Positions 15,916 to 22,786 of a stretch of 32,358 nucleotides of DNA are shown one piece after another. The DNA is from Comamonadaceae bacterium (GTDB lineage: Bacteria; Pseudomonadota; Gammaproteobacteria; Burkholderiales; Burkholderiaceae_C). Numbering within the stretch: position 1 is the stretch's first letter; every line of letters starts with the position of its first letter. The DNA is taken from NCBI GenBank assembly GCA_947449025.1, contig CANFQF010000019.1, positions 1 to 32,358 of the forward strand. The letters run 5' to 3'. The notes beneath the pieces were generated by a model. The model was not told the origin of the DNA and did no database searches. It worked only from the letters and a program-made list of their open reading frames with translations. Position numbers and translations under genes: made by a program.

Positions 15916-16825
15916 GCGAATACATCCGCTTGCCGGCGACCGGCAGTTGCGCCTTCAGGATGACACCGTGCTCGGCTTCGGTGATGTAGAGCGTCTTGTT
16001 GTCCGGGCCGCCGAAGGCCAGGTTGGTGGTGCGCATGCCCGCGCAGGACTTGATGCGCCAGATCGGTTCGCCGTACTTGGAGAAACCCCACACCGTTCCG
16101 AAGCCGGCGTGCACGACAAAGAGGTTGCCCTCTTCGTCGAGGGCCATGCCGTCCGGCCCGGTGGGGCTGCCAGACAGTTGGATGAACATGCTCACCTTGC
16201 CCACGCCCTTGTGATTGGGCAGCAGCGGAATGACCAGGATGTTGTTGGTCCGCGTGGCCGCCACGTAGAGCAGGTTTTCTTCCTTGTTCAACACGATCCC
16301 GTTGGGGCCGGCGACACCCTGGTACAGCATGTCGAGCTCGCCCGTGGCACGCAGGCGCCACACCCGGCCGGTCGGGTCGTTTAGCGCGCTTTGGCCCTGG
16401 TCGGTGAAGTACACATCGCCGTTGGCGCCGTAGATCAGGTCATTGAGGCCCTTGAAGCCTTCGTGGTTGCCCCGATTGAGCAGCACCTTCATGGCGGCCG
16501 TTTTCGGGTCGAAGGTCAGCAGGCCCAGCGCATGGTCGGCCACCACCATGTGCCCGTCCTTGTGAAAGCGCAGTCCATTGGGCTCACCGTCCCACTCGGC
16601 GAAGGTGCTCCACTCGCCTTGCGGGGTGATCTTGAAGATGCGGCCGTAGGGAATGTCGACGCAAAACAGATTGCCTTCGCGGTCGAAGGAAGGGCCCTCG
16701 AGGAAGGAGTGCACCGGGCCAGCACCGCGCTTGTCTACCCAATGGGACGGGTGGCCCATGCGGCGAAAGCTGTCGGGCATGCGGGTGTGGACTTCGGTCT
16801 GGACAACGGGGGGAGCTGCGTACAT
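15908..16825 (-). CDS. SMP-30/gluconolactonase-like beta-propeller protein
   Basis: The 305-residue protein lacks a signal peptide and shows repeated propeller strands and the SMP-30/LRE pattern: FLEGPSFDREGNLFCVDIPYGRIF, DGEPNGLRFHKDGHMVVAD, GLNDLIYGANGDVYFTD, GVAGPNGIVLNKEENLLYVA, SPTGPDGMALDEEGNLFV. Family members are metal-dependent lactonases; the metal-binding Glu, Asn and Asp positions appear conserved. The likely role is opening a lactone or related ester before the adjacent ligase makes the CoA derivative. The start is preceded by a leader containing a tandem 7-bp repeat rather than an obvious ribosome-binding site; the ATG at 16825 follows GAGGCCCT on the coding strand. Confidence 0.85.
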   Translation of the reverse strand: MYAAPPVVQTEVHTRMPDSFRRMGHPSHWVDKRGAGPVHSFLEGPSFDREGNLFCVDIPYGRIFKITPQGEWSTFAEWDGEPNGLRFHKDGHMVVADHALGLLTFDPKTAAMKVLLNRGNHEGFKGLNDLIYGANGDVYFTDQGQSALNDPTGRVWRLRATGELDMLYQGVAGPNGIVLNKEENLLYVAATRTNNILVIPLLPNHKGVGKVSMFIQLSGSPTGPDGMALDEEGNLFVVHAGFGTVWGFSKYGEPIWRIKSCAGMRTTNLAFGGPDNKTLYITEAEHGVILKAQLPVAGKRMYSHA

Positions 16826-16865
16826 AGGGCCTCGTGAAAGTGTGAAAGGAAAAGGTGGAGGGAAT

Positions 16866-16900
16866 GGAAAGAGGAAATAGGAAAGAGGAAAGAGGAAAGA
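16866..16900. repeat. Five tandem 7-bp purine repeats (GGAAAGA)
   Basis: On the plus strand GGAAAGA is repeated at 16866, 16880, 16887 and 16894, with one variant GGAAATA at 16873. The tract lies between the tetR stop and the start of the SMP-30-like gene, so the messenger carries the pyrimidine version (TCTTTCC) in its leader. Such short-unit repeats can change length by slippage and alter spacing or expression. Confidence 0.85.
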
Positions 16901-16918
16901 GTGGGCGGTGGATGCCCG

Positions 16919-17716
16919 TCAAGGCCTGCTCGCACCAGACTGCGATCGAGGTGGTGCACCAGGAGACGCATCAGGCGACGCACCCGCTGGTGCGGCAGTC
17001 GACGCAAGAGGCGGTGCAGCCAGAAATCCGGCGATGGCAAACGGAACCAGTTGGTCCAAGGCCGCTTGCATGTTGCTCGCCGCGCAAGCGCCGCCGGAGT
17101 AGTCCTCCAGACGCCCGGCCTGCGAGCTGACCACCAGGTAGCTGCCGACCATGAAATTGAAACGCCAGTACACCGCCTCTGCGCTCAGATGCGGGCAGGC
17201 GGCGCACAGCGCGCTCACATAGCGCTCGGTCGAATCACCAAACGCCTGCCGGCGCAGCGCCAGGCCCAGGTCGCCGGCTTCGCCGCGCAGCTGCGAGTGA
17301 ATCCGCACGAATGCGCGCCCGCCCTCGCCCTGCTGGGCCATCTCCAGCGCCGGGGTCAGGAAGTGACGAACCAGGGTCTCCAGCGGCACCTGGCCAGCGC
17401 CCCATTGCGCCTCGGCCGCATCCAGCAGCGCAACGCGCCGCGCGGCGATGACATGCGCCCGGCGCAGGAACACCTCGGTAAAGAGGTTTTGTTTGCTGGT
17501 GAAGTAGTAGTGCAGCAGGCCCTGGTTGATGCCGCTCTGGGCCGAGATCGCCCGAAAGGTGCAGGCGGCATAGCCCAACTCTGCGAACAGCAACTCGGAG
17601 GTGTCCAGCAGGCGCTCCCGCACGCCGGAGGCCTGCGTTCGCGCGCTGGGCGCGTCGGGAGGGGACTCCTTGTTGGCGGGGATCGCCAACGGCTCGCCCG
17701 ACTTAGTTGCTTGCAT
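16919..17716 (-). CDS. TetR/AcrR-family transcriptional regulator
   Basis: The 265-residue protein has a ~30-residue N-terminal extension, then the TetR DNA-binding domain (about 32-85: RERLLDTSELLFAELGYAACTFRAISAQSGINQGLLHYYFTSKQNLF). A helical ligand-binding domain follows, containing HFLTPALEM and YWRFNFMVGSYLV as in the TetR_C_33-type regulators. The last 35 residues are a Pro/Ala/Ser tail. It lies upstream of, and in line with, the lactonase, ligase and receptor genes, so it probably controls them. A strong promoter (17722-17750) and an inverted repeat (17703-17722) overlap its own start, which points to autoregulation. Confidence 0.88.
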   Translation of the reverse strand: MQATKSGEPLAIPANKESPPDAPSARTQASGVRERLLDTSELLFAELGYAACTFRAISAQSGINQGLLHYYFTSKQNLFTEVFLRRAHVIAARRVALLDAAEAQWGAGQVPLETLVRHFLTPALEMAQQGEGGRAFVRIHSQLRGEAGDLGLALRRQAFGDSTERYVSALCAACPHLSAEAVYWRFNFMVGSYLVVSSQAGRLEDYSGGACAASNMQAALDQLVPFAIAGFLAAPPLASTAAPAGASPDASPGAPPRSQSGASRP

Positions 17717-17722
17717 AACTAA
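17703..17722. promoter_or_regulatory. Inverted repeat over the tetR start codon, likely operator
   Basis: TTAGTT (17703-17708) and AACTAA (17717-17722) form a perfect 6-bp inverted repeat with an 8-base centre that contains the tetR ATG. It begins at the promoter -10 box and covers the expected transcription start, the usual place for a TetR-family autorepressor site. Confidence 0.55.
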
Positions 17723-17750
17723 ATATAAAGGGGTGAACCGAAGCGGTCAA
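17722..17750 (-). promoter_or_regulatory. tetR promoter, near-consensus, predicted leaderless mRNA
   Basis: On the minus strand a -35 box TTGACC (17750-17745) and a -10 box TATATT (17727-17722) are separated by exactly 17 bases, each one base from consensus. The expected transcription start is about seven bases past the -10, at or next to the ATG at 17716, so the transcript would have little or no 5' leader. No Shine-Dalgarno sequence is visible for this ATG. Confidence 0.7.
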
Positions 17751-17867
17751 TCCCCCACCTACCGCTCGGCCCCAAGCATCTGACTGGCAAGCCCGGTCCG
17801 CCTATCGGCTGCAAGCCCTGCATTCCTCTGCAGCCCATCCTCTTCGAAACCTATTCAGAAAGACCCC

Positions 17868-18311
17868 ATGACAATTCGCCAAACCGTGCTCTTCGCCCTT
17901 GTCGGTGCCCTCGCCATCTCAGGGTGCGCGTCAATCACCCAGGGAACGAGCCAGACCCTCATCTTCAGCGTAGAGCCCACATCGGCCCGCTGCACCTTGA
18001 CGCGTGAAGGTGATGGAGAACTCGGCTCCATCTCGGCGACCCGGAACACGATCACCGTGAGCAAGGACAAGGACGACATCGTGGTCGCCTGCCGCGCCGA
18101 AGGCTATGAGGACAAAACCATGCGCATCGTGAGCACTGCCCAGGCCGCAGGCATTGTGGGTGGCGTATTCCTCGATTTGGGCATCACCGACCTGATCACC
18201 GGCGCCATGTGGAAGTACCCCGGCGAGCTCACCGTCGTGATGGAGCCGGCCAAGCCTGGGACCGCCGCTCAGAAGGCCAATGGCGGCGTGGCGTCGACGG
18301 TCGGGAAGTAA
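17868..18311 (+). CDS. Small lipoprotein of unknown function
   Basis: The 147-residue protein begins with a lipoprotein signal (MTIRQTVLFALVGALAISGCAS) with acylated Cys20. The mature part has beta-strands and a segment like a PEGA domain (CTLTREGDGELGSI...VSKDKDDIVVACRAEGYEDKTM) with two Cys. A Gly-rich hydrophobic stretch (GIVGGVFLDLGITDLITGAMW) follows, as in many small surface lipoproteins of proteobacteria. Ser20-type +2 retention residues are not evident, so outer-membrane sorting is likely. It is divergent from tetR, separated by 151 bases, and followed six bases later by the next small gene. Confidence 0.75.
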   Translation: MTIRQTVLFALVGALAISGCASITQGTSQTLIFSVEPTSARCTLTREGDGELGSISATRNTITVSKDKDDIVVACRAEGYEDKTMRIVSTAQAAGIVGGVFLDLGITDLITGAMWKYPGELTVVMEPAKPGTAAQKANGGVASTVGK

Positions 18312-18317
18312 GGCCTG

Positions 18318-18653
18318 ATGGACGACCTGCGGGTGGGAAAACTCTATTTGAGCGGGTCGGACCGCCTAATCATGAAACCCACCCCGCTCGAAATCGTGTT
18401 TCGCTACCGCTCCCAAGATTGCGCTAGCGGCGTCACCCGATCAACGACCCAGCGACTGGCCAAGGCACTCGGTGTCGGCGAGACCCAGGTGATTCATTTG
18501 GCACTGCGGGAGTTGGCTGCCAAGGTTCTGCCTCAATACGAGGCGGACCAAGGTCCCCTGACCCCAGCGCAATGCAGGCAGATCAAGAAGACCGCTCCCA
18601 AGGCAAGGGATGGAACCATCCGAAGCAGCCTGCTCGATGCGGAAGGTGCCTGA
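18318..18653 (+). CDS. Small protein of unknown function, possibly DNA-binding
   Basis: The 111-residue frame starts at ATG 18318 with GTAAGG just upstream. An internal ATG at 18372 would give a 93-residue protein starting MKPTPLEIVFRY and is also credible. The middle (STTQRLAKALGVGETQVIHLALRELAAKVLP) could be a ribbon-helix-helix or helix-turn-helix segment of the kind found in antitoxins. No toxin-like partner sits beside it. A downstream inverted repeat TTAGCC/GGCTAA (18661-18666 and 18680-18685) may mark the end of the transcript. Function uncertain. Confidence 0.5.
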   Translation: MDDLRVGKLYLSGSDRLIMKPTPLEIVFRYRSQDCASGVTRSTTQRLAKALGVGETQVIHLALRELAAKVLPQYEADQGPLTPAQCRQIKKTAPKARDGTIRSSLLDAEGA

Positions 18654-18660
18654 TGCACTG

Positions 18661-18685
18661 TTAGCCTGAACCTTCGGCGGGCTAA
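18661..18685 (+). terminator. Inverted repeat after the small gene, possible terminator
   Basis: TTAGCC (18661-18666) and GGCTAA (18680-18685) form a 6-bp stem with a 13-base loop, 8 bases after the stop at 18653. It is followed by AGGCAGTG, with no T-run, so this is a weak candidate. Confidence 0.3.
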
Positions 18686-18848
18686 AGGCAGTGTCTGTAC
18701 GTAAGGGCACCATTCCCGTTTGGCAAATGCAGATTGCCCACATCAAGCTGGGGATCGCCCACTGACAAAATTGGGCATACGATTCAAATCCGTACGAAGG
18801 CACTCACGTGCAGTTTTGGCGGGTATGGCTAGCCTGAGGAGCACAAAA

Positions 18849-19934
18849 ATGAAGTTCAAAAAATTAATCTGGGGGTCACTCGCGAGCGCAGTGGCGGCGG
18901 CCGTTGTGAGCGCCTACGGTGCGGGGGGAAACACCCTGCCCAAGGATGTGCGCATGACATGGTTTGGCATTACCAACTGGCATTACCAGATCGGTGACGT
19001 CGGCATCCTGTTGGACGGAGAGACGATTTCCGACTTTTCGCCCAACCCGCAACCGAATGTGGCTTCGGTGTCGAAGGCCTTGAAGGCTGTACGAACTCAG
19101 GGTGACATCGACGTGATCCTTGTCGGCCATGAGCACGGGGATCACGGTGTGCAGGTCCCTGAGTGGGCGAGCCAGACAGGCAAGCAGGTCTACGCTCCGG
19201 CGGAGGTCTGCGCTGCTGTACGGAAGTATGGTGTCCCGGCAGCGAAGTGCACGGCGCTCAATGGAGGCGAGACCATCAAGGTCAGCGATGACGTCACGGT
19301 GCGCGTGGTGCGATGGATTCACAGCATTGCAGAGTGCACGGGCTTCGGCCACGGTACCAATGACCCCGAGGTCTTCGGCTTCCTGATCACGGCCAAGACG
19401 GCCGGTCGCATGGAGCCGCTCCAACTCTTCGTCTCAGACAGTGGCGCCGGGGGCAAGGACCTGACCACGCCGCGCGTCTCCAAAGGCGTGACCTATGGCT
19501 CGCCGATAGACAACCTGCGGGCTGCGATGGCCGCTGCGGGTGCCACCTCGCTGGACGTGTGGCAGGGCGGACCCGAGTCGCGTGTGGTGACCCAGGCGCG
19601 CCTCATCGTGCCCGCGTTCAAGGTGAAAACATTCATGCCGCACCACCTTGGCGTCCGTGCCAACTCCGCGTCGGAGTTCAAGCTGGAGTACGGTCTGCAC
19701 TTTCCCTATGCGGTCGACGAGCAGCCTTTGCTCCGCGACTATTTGAGGCAGGCCGGTGTGCCGCAGGTGCCGCCCGTCAATTACTGGGACGCGTGGACCT
19801 TTGACGCAGACGGTGTCCGTCCCATCGCCAACAAGCCGGCCAAAGCGCTCTACGGGTTACCTGAGGTGGGACCCGGCCCGGGCAAGCAGGGCGAAAACCC
19901 AAGAGCGGGCCGCTTGGAGTGCAAGGGGGACTGA
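18849..19934 (+). CDS. Exported metallo-beta-lactamase-fold hydrolase
   Basis: ATG 18849 is preceded by GAGGAG and starts a signal peptide (MKFKKLIWG, Ala-rich core). A longer in-frame start at 18720 would bury the signal. The 361-residue product carries the metal motif HEHGDH (94-99), a further His158 in RWIHSI, FVSDSGAG with the bridging Asp, and PHHLG near the end, all as expected for two metals. Some Cys (TKCTAL-type and AECTG positions) could form a disulfide in the periplasm. The substrate is unknown; there is no sign of a true beta-lactamase. Stretches around it are a little lower in GC than the flanking operons. Confidence 0.8.
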   Translation: MKFKKLIWGSLASAVAAAVVSAYGAGGNTLPKDVRMTWFGITNWHYQIGDVGILLDGETISDFSPNPQPNVASVSKALKAVRTQGDIDVILVGHEHGDHGVQVPEWASQTGKQVYAPAEVCAAVRKYGVPAAKCTALNGGETIKVSDDVTVRVVRWIHSIAECTGFGHGTNDPEVFGFLITAKTAGRMEPLQLFVSDSGAGGKDLTTPRVSKGVTYGSPIDNLRAAMAAAGATSLDVWQGGPESRVVTQARLIVPAFKVKTFMPHHLGVRANSASEFKLEYGLHFPYAVDEQPLLRDYLRQAGVPQVPPVNYWDAWTFDADGVRPIANKPAKALYGLPEVGPGPGKQGENPRAGRLECKGD

Positions 19935-20066
19935 AGGCCCAGTCGCCGCCACCGGCGCGCGTCTGGCGACCCCTCGCCGAAAAAGACCTGTGGGTCCAGC
20001 CATGAATGCTTCACGTGAGGCTCAACGTGACACACACAGGTGATACACGCATCAGCAATGTCGCGT

Positions 20067-20093
20067 CCGGATTAAGCCAAGTGCTTGATCCGG
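20067..20093. terminator. 11-bp hairpin between the MBL gene and ffs
   Basis: CCGGATTAAGC (20067-20077) pairs with GCTTGATCCGG (20083-20093), 11 bp with one wobble and a 5-base loop. It lies between the convergent MBL-fold gene and SRP RNA gene and could end transcription from both sides, although neither side has a T-run. The rest of 19935-20110 holds no gene that I can support, only two short inverted repeats (GTCGCC/GGCGAC at 19942-19970 and TCACGT/ACGTGA at 20011-20030). Confidence 0.4.
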
Positions 20094-20111
20094 AACGGAA
20101 AGCCGCAAAGA

Positions 20112-20211
20112 AGTTGACGAGCCTTACCCCCGGCACTGGCTCCACAGTTAGGGCTGCTTGGTTCCCCACCTGACCCGTTTGGCCGCTTCACCATGCGGGG
20201 AGGCCCGTCAC
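20112..20211 (-). ncRNA. ffs: Signal recognition particle RNA (4.5S-type)
   Basis: The minus strand contains the SRP RNA core: GGTCAGG, then TGG-GGAA-CCA (the helix 8 stem capped by a GGAA tetraloop), then AAGCAGCC. The outer ends also pair: GACGGGCC (20209-20202) with GGCTCGTC (20123-20116), and CCCC with the GGGGG run. This gives an RNA of about 95-100 bases, the usual small bacterial form that binds Ffh and targets membrane proteins. Exact ends are inferred. A -10 box TACAAT sits just upstream (20222-20217). Divergent placement beside dnaX is common in Burkholderiales. Confidence 0.93.
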
Positions 20212-20216
20212 CGCTG

Positions 20217-20222
20217 ATTGTA
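20217..20222 (-). promoter_or_regulatory. ffs -10 box
   Basis: TACAAT on the minus strand, about seven bases before the predicted 5' end of the SRP RNA. No good -35 hexamer is seen 16-18 bases further upstream. Confidence 0.5.
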
Positions 20223-20316
20223 GGCGAGGGCAGTGGCGCCTTGGCCCCGGCCCGTTGGCCTTCTGGCTCGGTGCAGCGGGATTCGGCTCAGGCCATGCGC
20301 CCGTAGAATCCTGCGC

Positions 20317-22284
20317 ATGTCCTACCTTGTCCTGGCCCGGAAGTACCGCCCCCGCAATTTTGGGGAAATGGTGGGTCAGGAGCATGTGGTTCAGGCCCTG
20401 GGCAATGCGCTCACCCAGCAGCGCCTGCACCACGCCTACCTTTTCACCGGCACCCGTGGCGTGGGCAAGACCACGGTCTCCCGCATCTTGGCCAAGAGCC
20501 TCAATTGCCAGGGCCCAGACGGGCAGGGCGGTATCACCGCCGAACCCTGCGGTGTGTGCCAGGCCTGTACCGACATCGACGCTGGCCGCTTTGTGGACTA
20601 CACCGAGCTCGACGCCGCCTCCAACCGCGGCGTGGACGAGGTGCAGCAGTTGCTCGAGCAGGCGGTTTACAAGCCGGTGCAGGGCCGCTTCAAGGTCTTC
20701 ATGATCGACGAGGTGCACATGCTCACCGGGCACGCATTCAATGCGATGCTCAAGACGCTGGAAGAGCCGCCCGAATACCTCAAGTTCGTGCTGGCGACCA
20801 CTGATCCGCAAAAAGTGCCGGTCACCGTGCTCTCCCGTTGCCTGCAGTTCAACCTGCGCCCGATGGCGCCCGAGACGGTGCAGGACCATCTGGCCCGTGT
20901 CCTGGGCCAGGAGGCTGTGCCTTCTGAGGCGGGTGCGCTGCGCCTGCTCTCGCGCGCTGCCCGCGGCTCGATGCGTGACGCGCTCTCGCTCACCGACCAG
21001 GCCATCGCCTTTGGCGGCGGCCGTCTTGACGAGTCCACGGTGCGCCAGATGTTGGGCAGCGTGGACCGCAGCCATGTGTTCCGCCTGGTCGGCGCGCTGG
21101 CCGCCGGCGACGGCGCCGAGGTGGTCGAGACCTGCGAAGGCCTGCGCAGCCTGGGTCTGTCGGCCGCCTCCACGCTGGAGGAAATGAGTGCGGTGCTGCA
21201 GAAAATGGCCGTCATGCAGGCGGTGCCCTCCGCTGCCAGCGCACCCCAGGACGAAGAAGCTGCCGAGACCGCCCGGCTGGCCAGCCTGATGCCTGCCGAC
21301 GAGACCCAACTGCTCTACAGCCTGTGCCTGCATGGCCGCGCCGAGCTGGGCCTGGCCCCCGACGAGTACGCCGCCTTGACCATGGTGCTGCTGCGCCTGC
21401 TGGCGTTCAAGCCCGGCGCCAACAAGGCCCATGGCCCGGCTCACGGCGCTGGCGCCTCGGCTGAAAAAAAAACTTCATTTGAACCCCTGAGGCCTGCACC
21501 CGCTGCGGAGGCAGGCCCGACGCCGCCGTCCGGGCAGGTCACCACCCGCCCCGAAGCGGTCCTTCCCGAAGCCCCTCGCTTGGTGAGCGCCGTCCCCGCG
21601 GTGGGTACGCCCCCCGGCCAGGTGGTGCCGGTGGTGACGGCGCCGTCCCTTCCCTCCGATGCCGCGCCTCGGGGCGTATCTGGCTTGCGGACCGGTTATG
21701 CGGCGGCAGCGACATCCATCGCAGAGGGCGCGACCGATGCGCGTCCCGCCCTGCGTCGGCCGCTGGACGGCCGCCCGGCCAGTGAGGTGATGGGCGTGCC
21801 GGTGATGCTGCAGGCCGAGCCCGAGCGCGAGGCCGCTGCTGGCCGCGCCGCCACCAGCCTCACCCGCACCGAGGAGGGCGACTTCTGGTTTGCCACGGTG
21901 CAGGCCCTGGTGGCTGCCGAGGCGGTGAGCGCCCTGGCGCGTGAACTCGCCTTGCAGTCGCAACTGGTGGCGCGCGATACCGACCAATGGCAGTTGCGGG
22001 TCGAGCGCGAGTCCCTCAACCAGGTGGCCACCCGCGAGCGGCTGCAGGCGGCGCTGCATCAGGCGGGCTATGCGGTCACCCTGGGCGTTGAAATCGGCGG
22101 GGTCAGCGACAGCCCGGCGCGTCGCAACGCCCACGCGGCCGCCGAGCGCCAGCGCGCCGCCGAGGCCATCATCCTAGCTGACCCCTTCGTCCAGCAGATG
22201 ATGCAAGACTTCGGGGCGACAATCGTGCCCGGCAGCATCAAACCGGCCGGCAAGGCCGGCACCCGCCCCACGCACGGGTCTTGA
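20317..22284 (+). CDS. dnaX: DNA polymerase III subunits tau/gamma
   Basis: The 655-residue clamp-loader ATPase starts at ATG 20317 (MSYLVLARKYRPRNF, the conserved N-terminus). P-loop GTRGVGKT is at 45-52, the zinc site uses Cys64/78/81/84, Walker B is FMIDEVHML (128-136) and the arginine-finger SRC motif is at 173-175. Domain III ends near 370. A variable Pro/Ala-rich linker follows, then the tau-specific C-terminal domain (about 515-655) that binds the polymerase alpha subunit. An A9 run (21464-21472) at codons 383-386 lies right after domain III. A shift to either other frame stops within a few codons, giving a gamma-like protein of 388-390 residues. A TAGAAT box (20304-20309) sits only seven bases before the ATG. 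Confidence 0.97.
   Translation: MSYLVLARKYRPRNFGEMVGQEHVVQALGNALTQQRLHHAYLFTGTRGVGKTTVSRILAKSLNCQGPDGQGGITAEPCGVCQACTDIDAGRFVDYTELDAASNRGVDEVQQLLEQAVYKPVQGRFKVFMIDEVHMLTGHAFNAMLKTLEEPPEYLKFVLATTDPQKVPVTVLSRCLQFNLRPMAPETVQDHLARVLGQEAVPSEAGALRLLSRAARGSMRDALSLTDQAIAFGGGRLDESTVRQMLGSVDRSHVFRLVGALAAGDGAEVVETCEGLRSLGLSAASTLEEMSAVLQKMAVMQAVPSAASAPQDEEAAETARLASLMPADETQLLYSLCLHGRAELGLAPDEYAALTMVLLRLLAFKPGANKAHGPAHGAGASAEKKTSFEPLRPAPAAEAGPTPPSGQVTTRPEAVLPEAPRLVSAVPAVGTPPGQVVPVVTAPSLPSDAAPRGVSGLRTGYAAAATSIAEGATDARPALRRPLDGRPASEVMGVPVMLQAEPEREAAAGRAATSLTRTEEGDFWFATVQALVAAEAVSALARELALQSQLVARDTDQWQLRVERESLNQVATRERLQAALHQAGYAVTLGVEIGGVSDSPARRNAHAAAERQRAAEAIILADPFVQQMMQDFGATIVPGSIKPAGKAGTRPTHGS
21464..21517 (+). 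other. A9 slippage/frameshift site in dnaX with downstream hairpin
   Basis: Nine consecutive A residues (21464-21472) are read GAA-AAA-AAA-ACT in the tau frame. The -1 frame (or one inserted A) reaches TGA at 21480-21482; the +1 frame (or one lost A) reaches TGA at 21488-21490. A 7-bp perfect stem GGCCTGC/GCAGGCC (21491-21497 with 21511-21517) follows. Thermus dnaX uses an A9 run for transcriptional slippage, and E. coli dnaX uses A AAA AAG with a hairpin for -1 frameshifting, both to make gamma. Confidence 0.65.
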
Positions 22285-22341
22285 GAAGGCCAGGCGTCGG
22301 ACGCGCATAGTTTTACCTCTTCACATCACAGGAATCACATC

Positions 22342-22674
22342 ATGTTCAACAAGGGAGCCCTGGCTGGCCTCATGAAGCAGGCCCAGGCCATGCAGGAGAA
22401 CCTCAAGAAGGCACAGGACGAACTCGGCAGCGTCGAGGTGACGGGCGAGTCCGGCGCCGGCCTGGTCAAGGTCCTCATGACCTGCAAGCACGAGGTCAAG
22501 CGCATCACCATCGACCCGAGCCTGCTGGCCGACGACAAGGACATGCTCGAAGACCTGGTGGCCGCGGCCTTCAATGCCGCCTCGCGCAAGGCCGAAGAGA
22601 CCTCGCAAGAGCGCATGGGCAAACTCACCGCCGGCATGCCCGGACTGCCCCCGGGCATGAAGCTGCCGTTTTGA
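22342..22674 (+). CDS. ybaB: YbaB/EbfC nucleoid-associated protein
   Basis: The 110-residue protein matches the family from end to end: [28 protein letters not shown] at the start (dimer-forming helix), the strand region [32 protein letters not shown], and a C-terminal helix followed by [13 protein letters not shown]. YbaB proteins are small dimeric DNA-binding proteins that coat the nucleoid and are nearly always encoded between dnaX and recR, as here. CAGGA lies upstream of the ATG. The gap to dnaX is 57 bases. Confidence 0.96.
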   Translation: MFNKGALAGLMKQAQAMQENLKKAQDELGSVEVTGESGAGLVKVLMTCKHEVKRITIDPSLLADDKDMLEDLVAAAFNAASRKAEETSQERMGKLTAGMPGLPPGMKLPF

Positions 22675-22786
22675 GCGGCCCAGGCTGCGGCGAGCGCGGG
22701 GGCACTCGCGTCTGCACCTTGCGCCCTGAACTTCTCCAATCATTGCAGTCCCCGCAGTCTCCGCCTCTGTTGCGAAGCAGCTTTTC

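Noticed and set aside
18661-18685. Possible integron attC-like site
   Set aside because: The repeat lacks the conserved core ends (RYYYAAC/GTTRRRY) and no integrase or cassette array is present.
18778-18795. T-loop-like sequence (TTCAAAT flanked by TACG/CGTA)
   Set aside because: No anticodon arm, D arm or matching acceptor stem at the right spacing, and no 3' CCA; not a tRNA.
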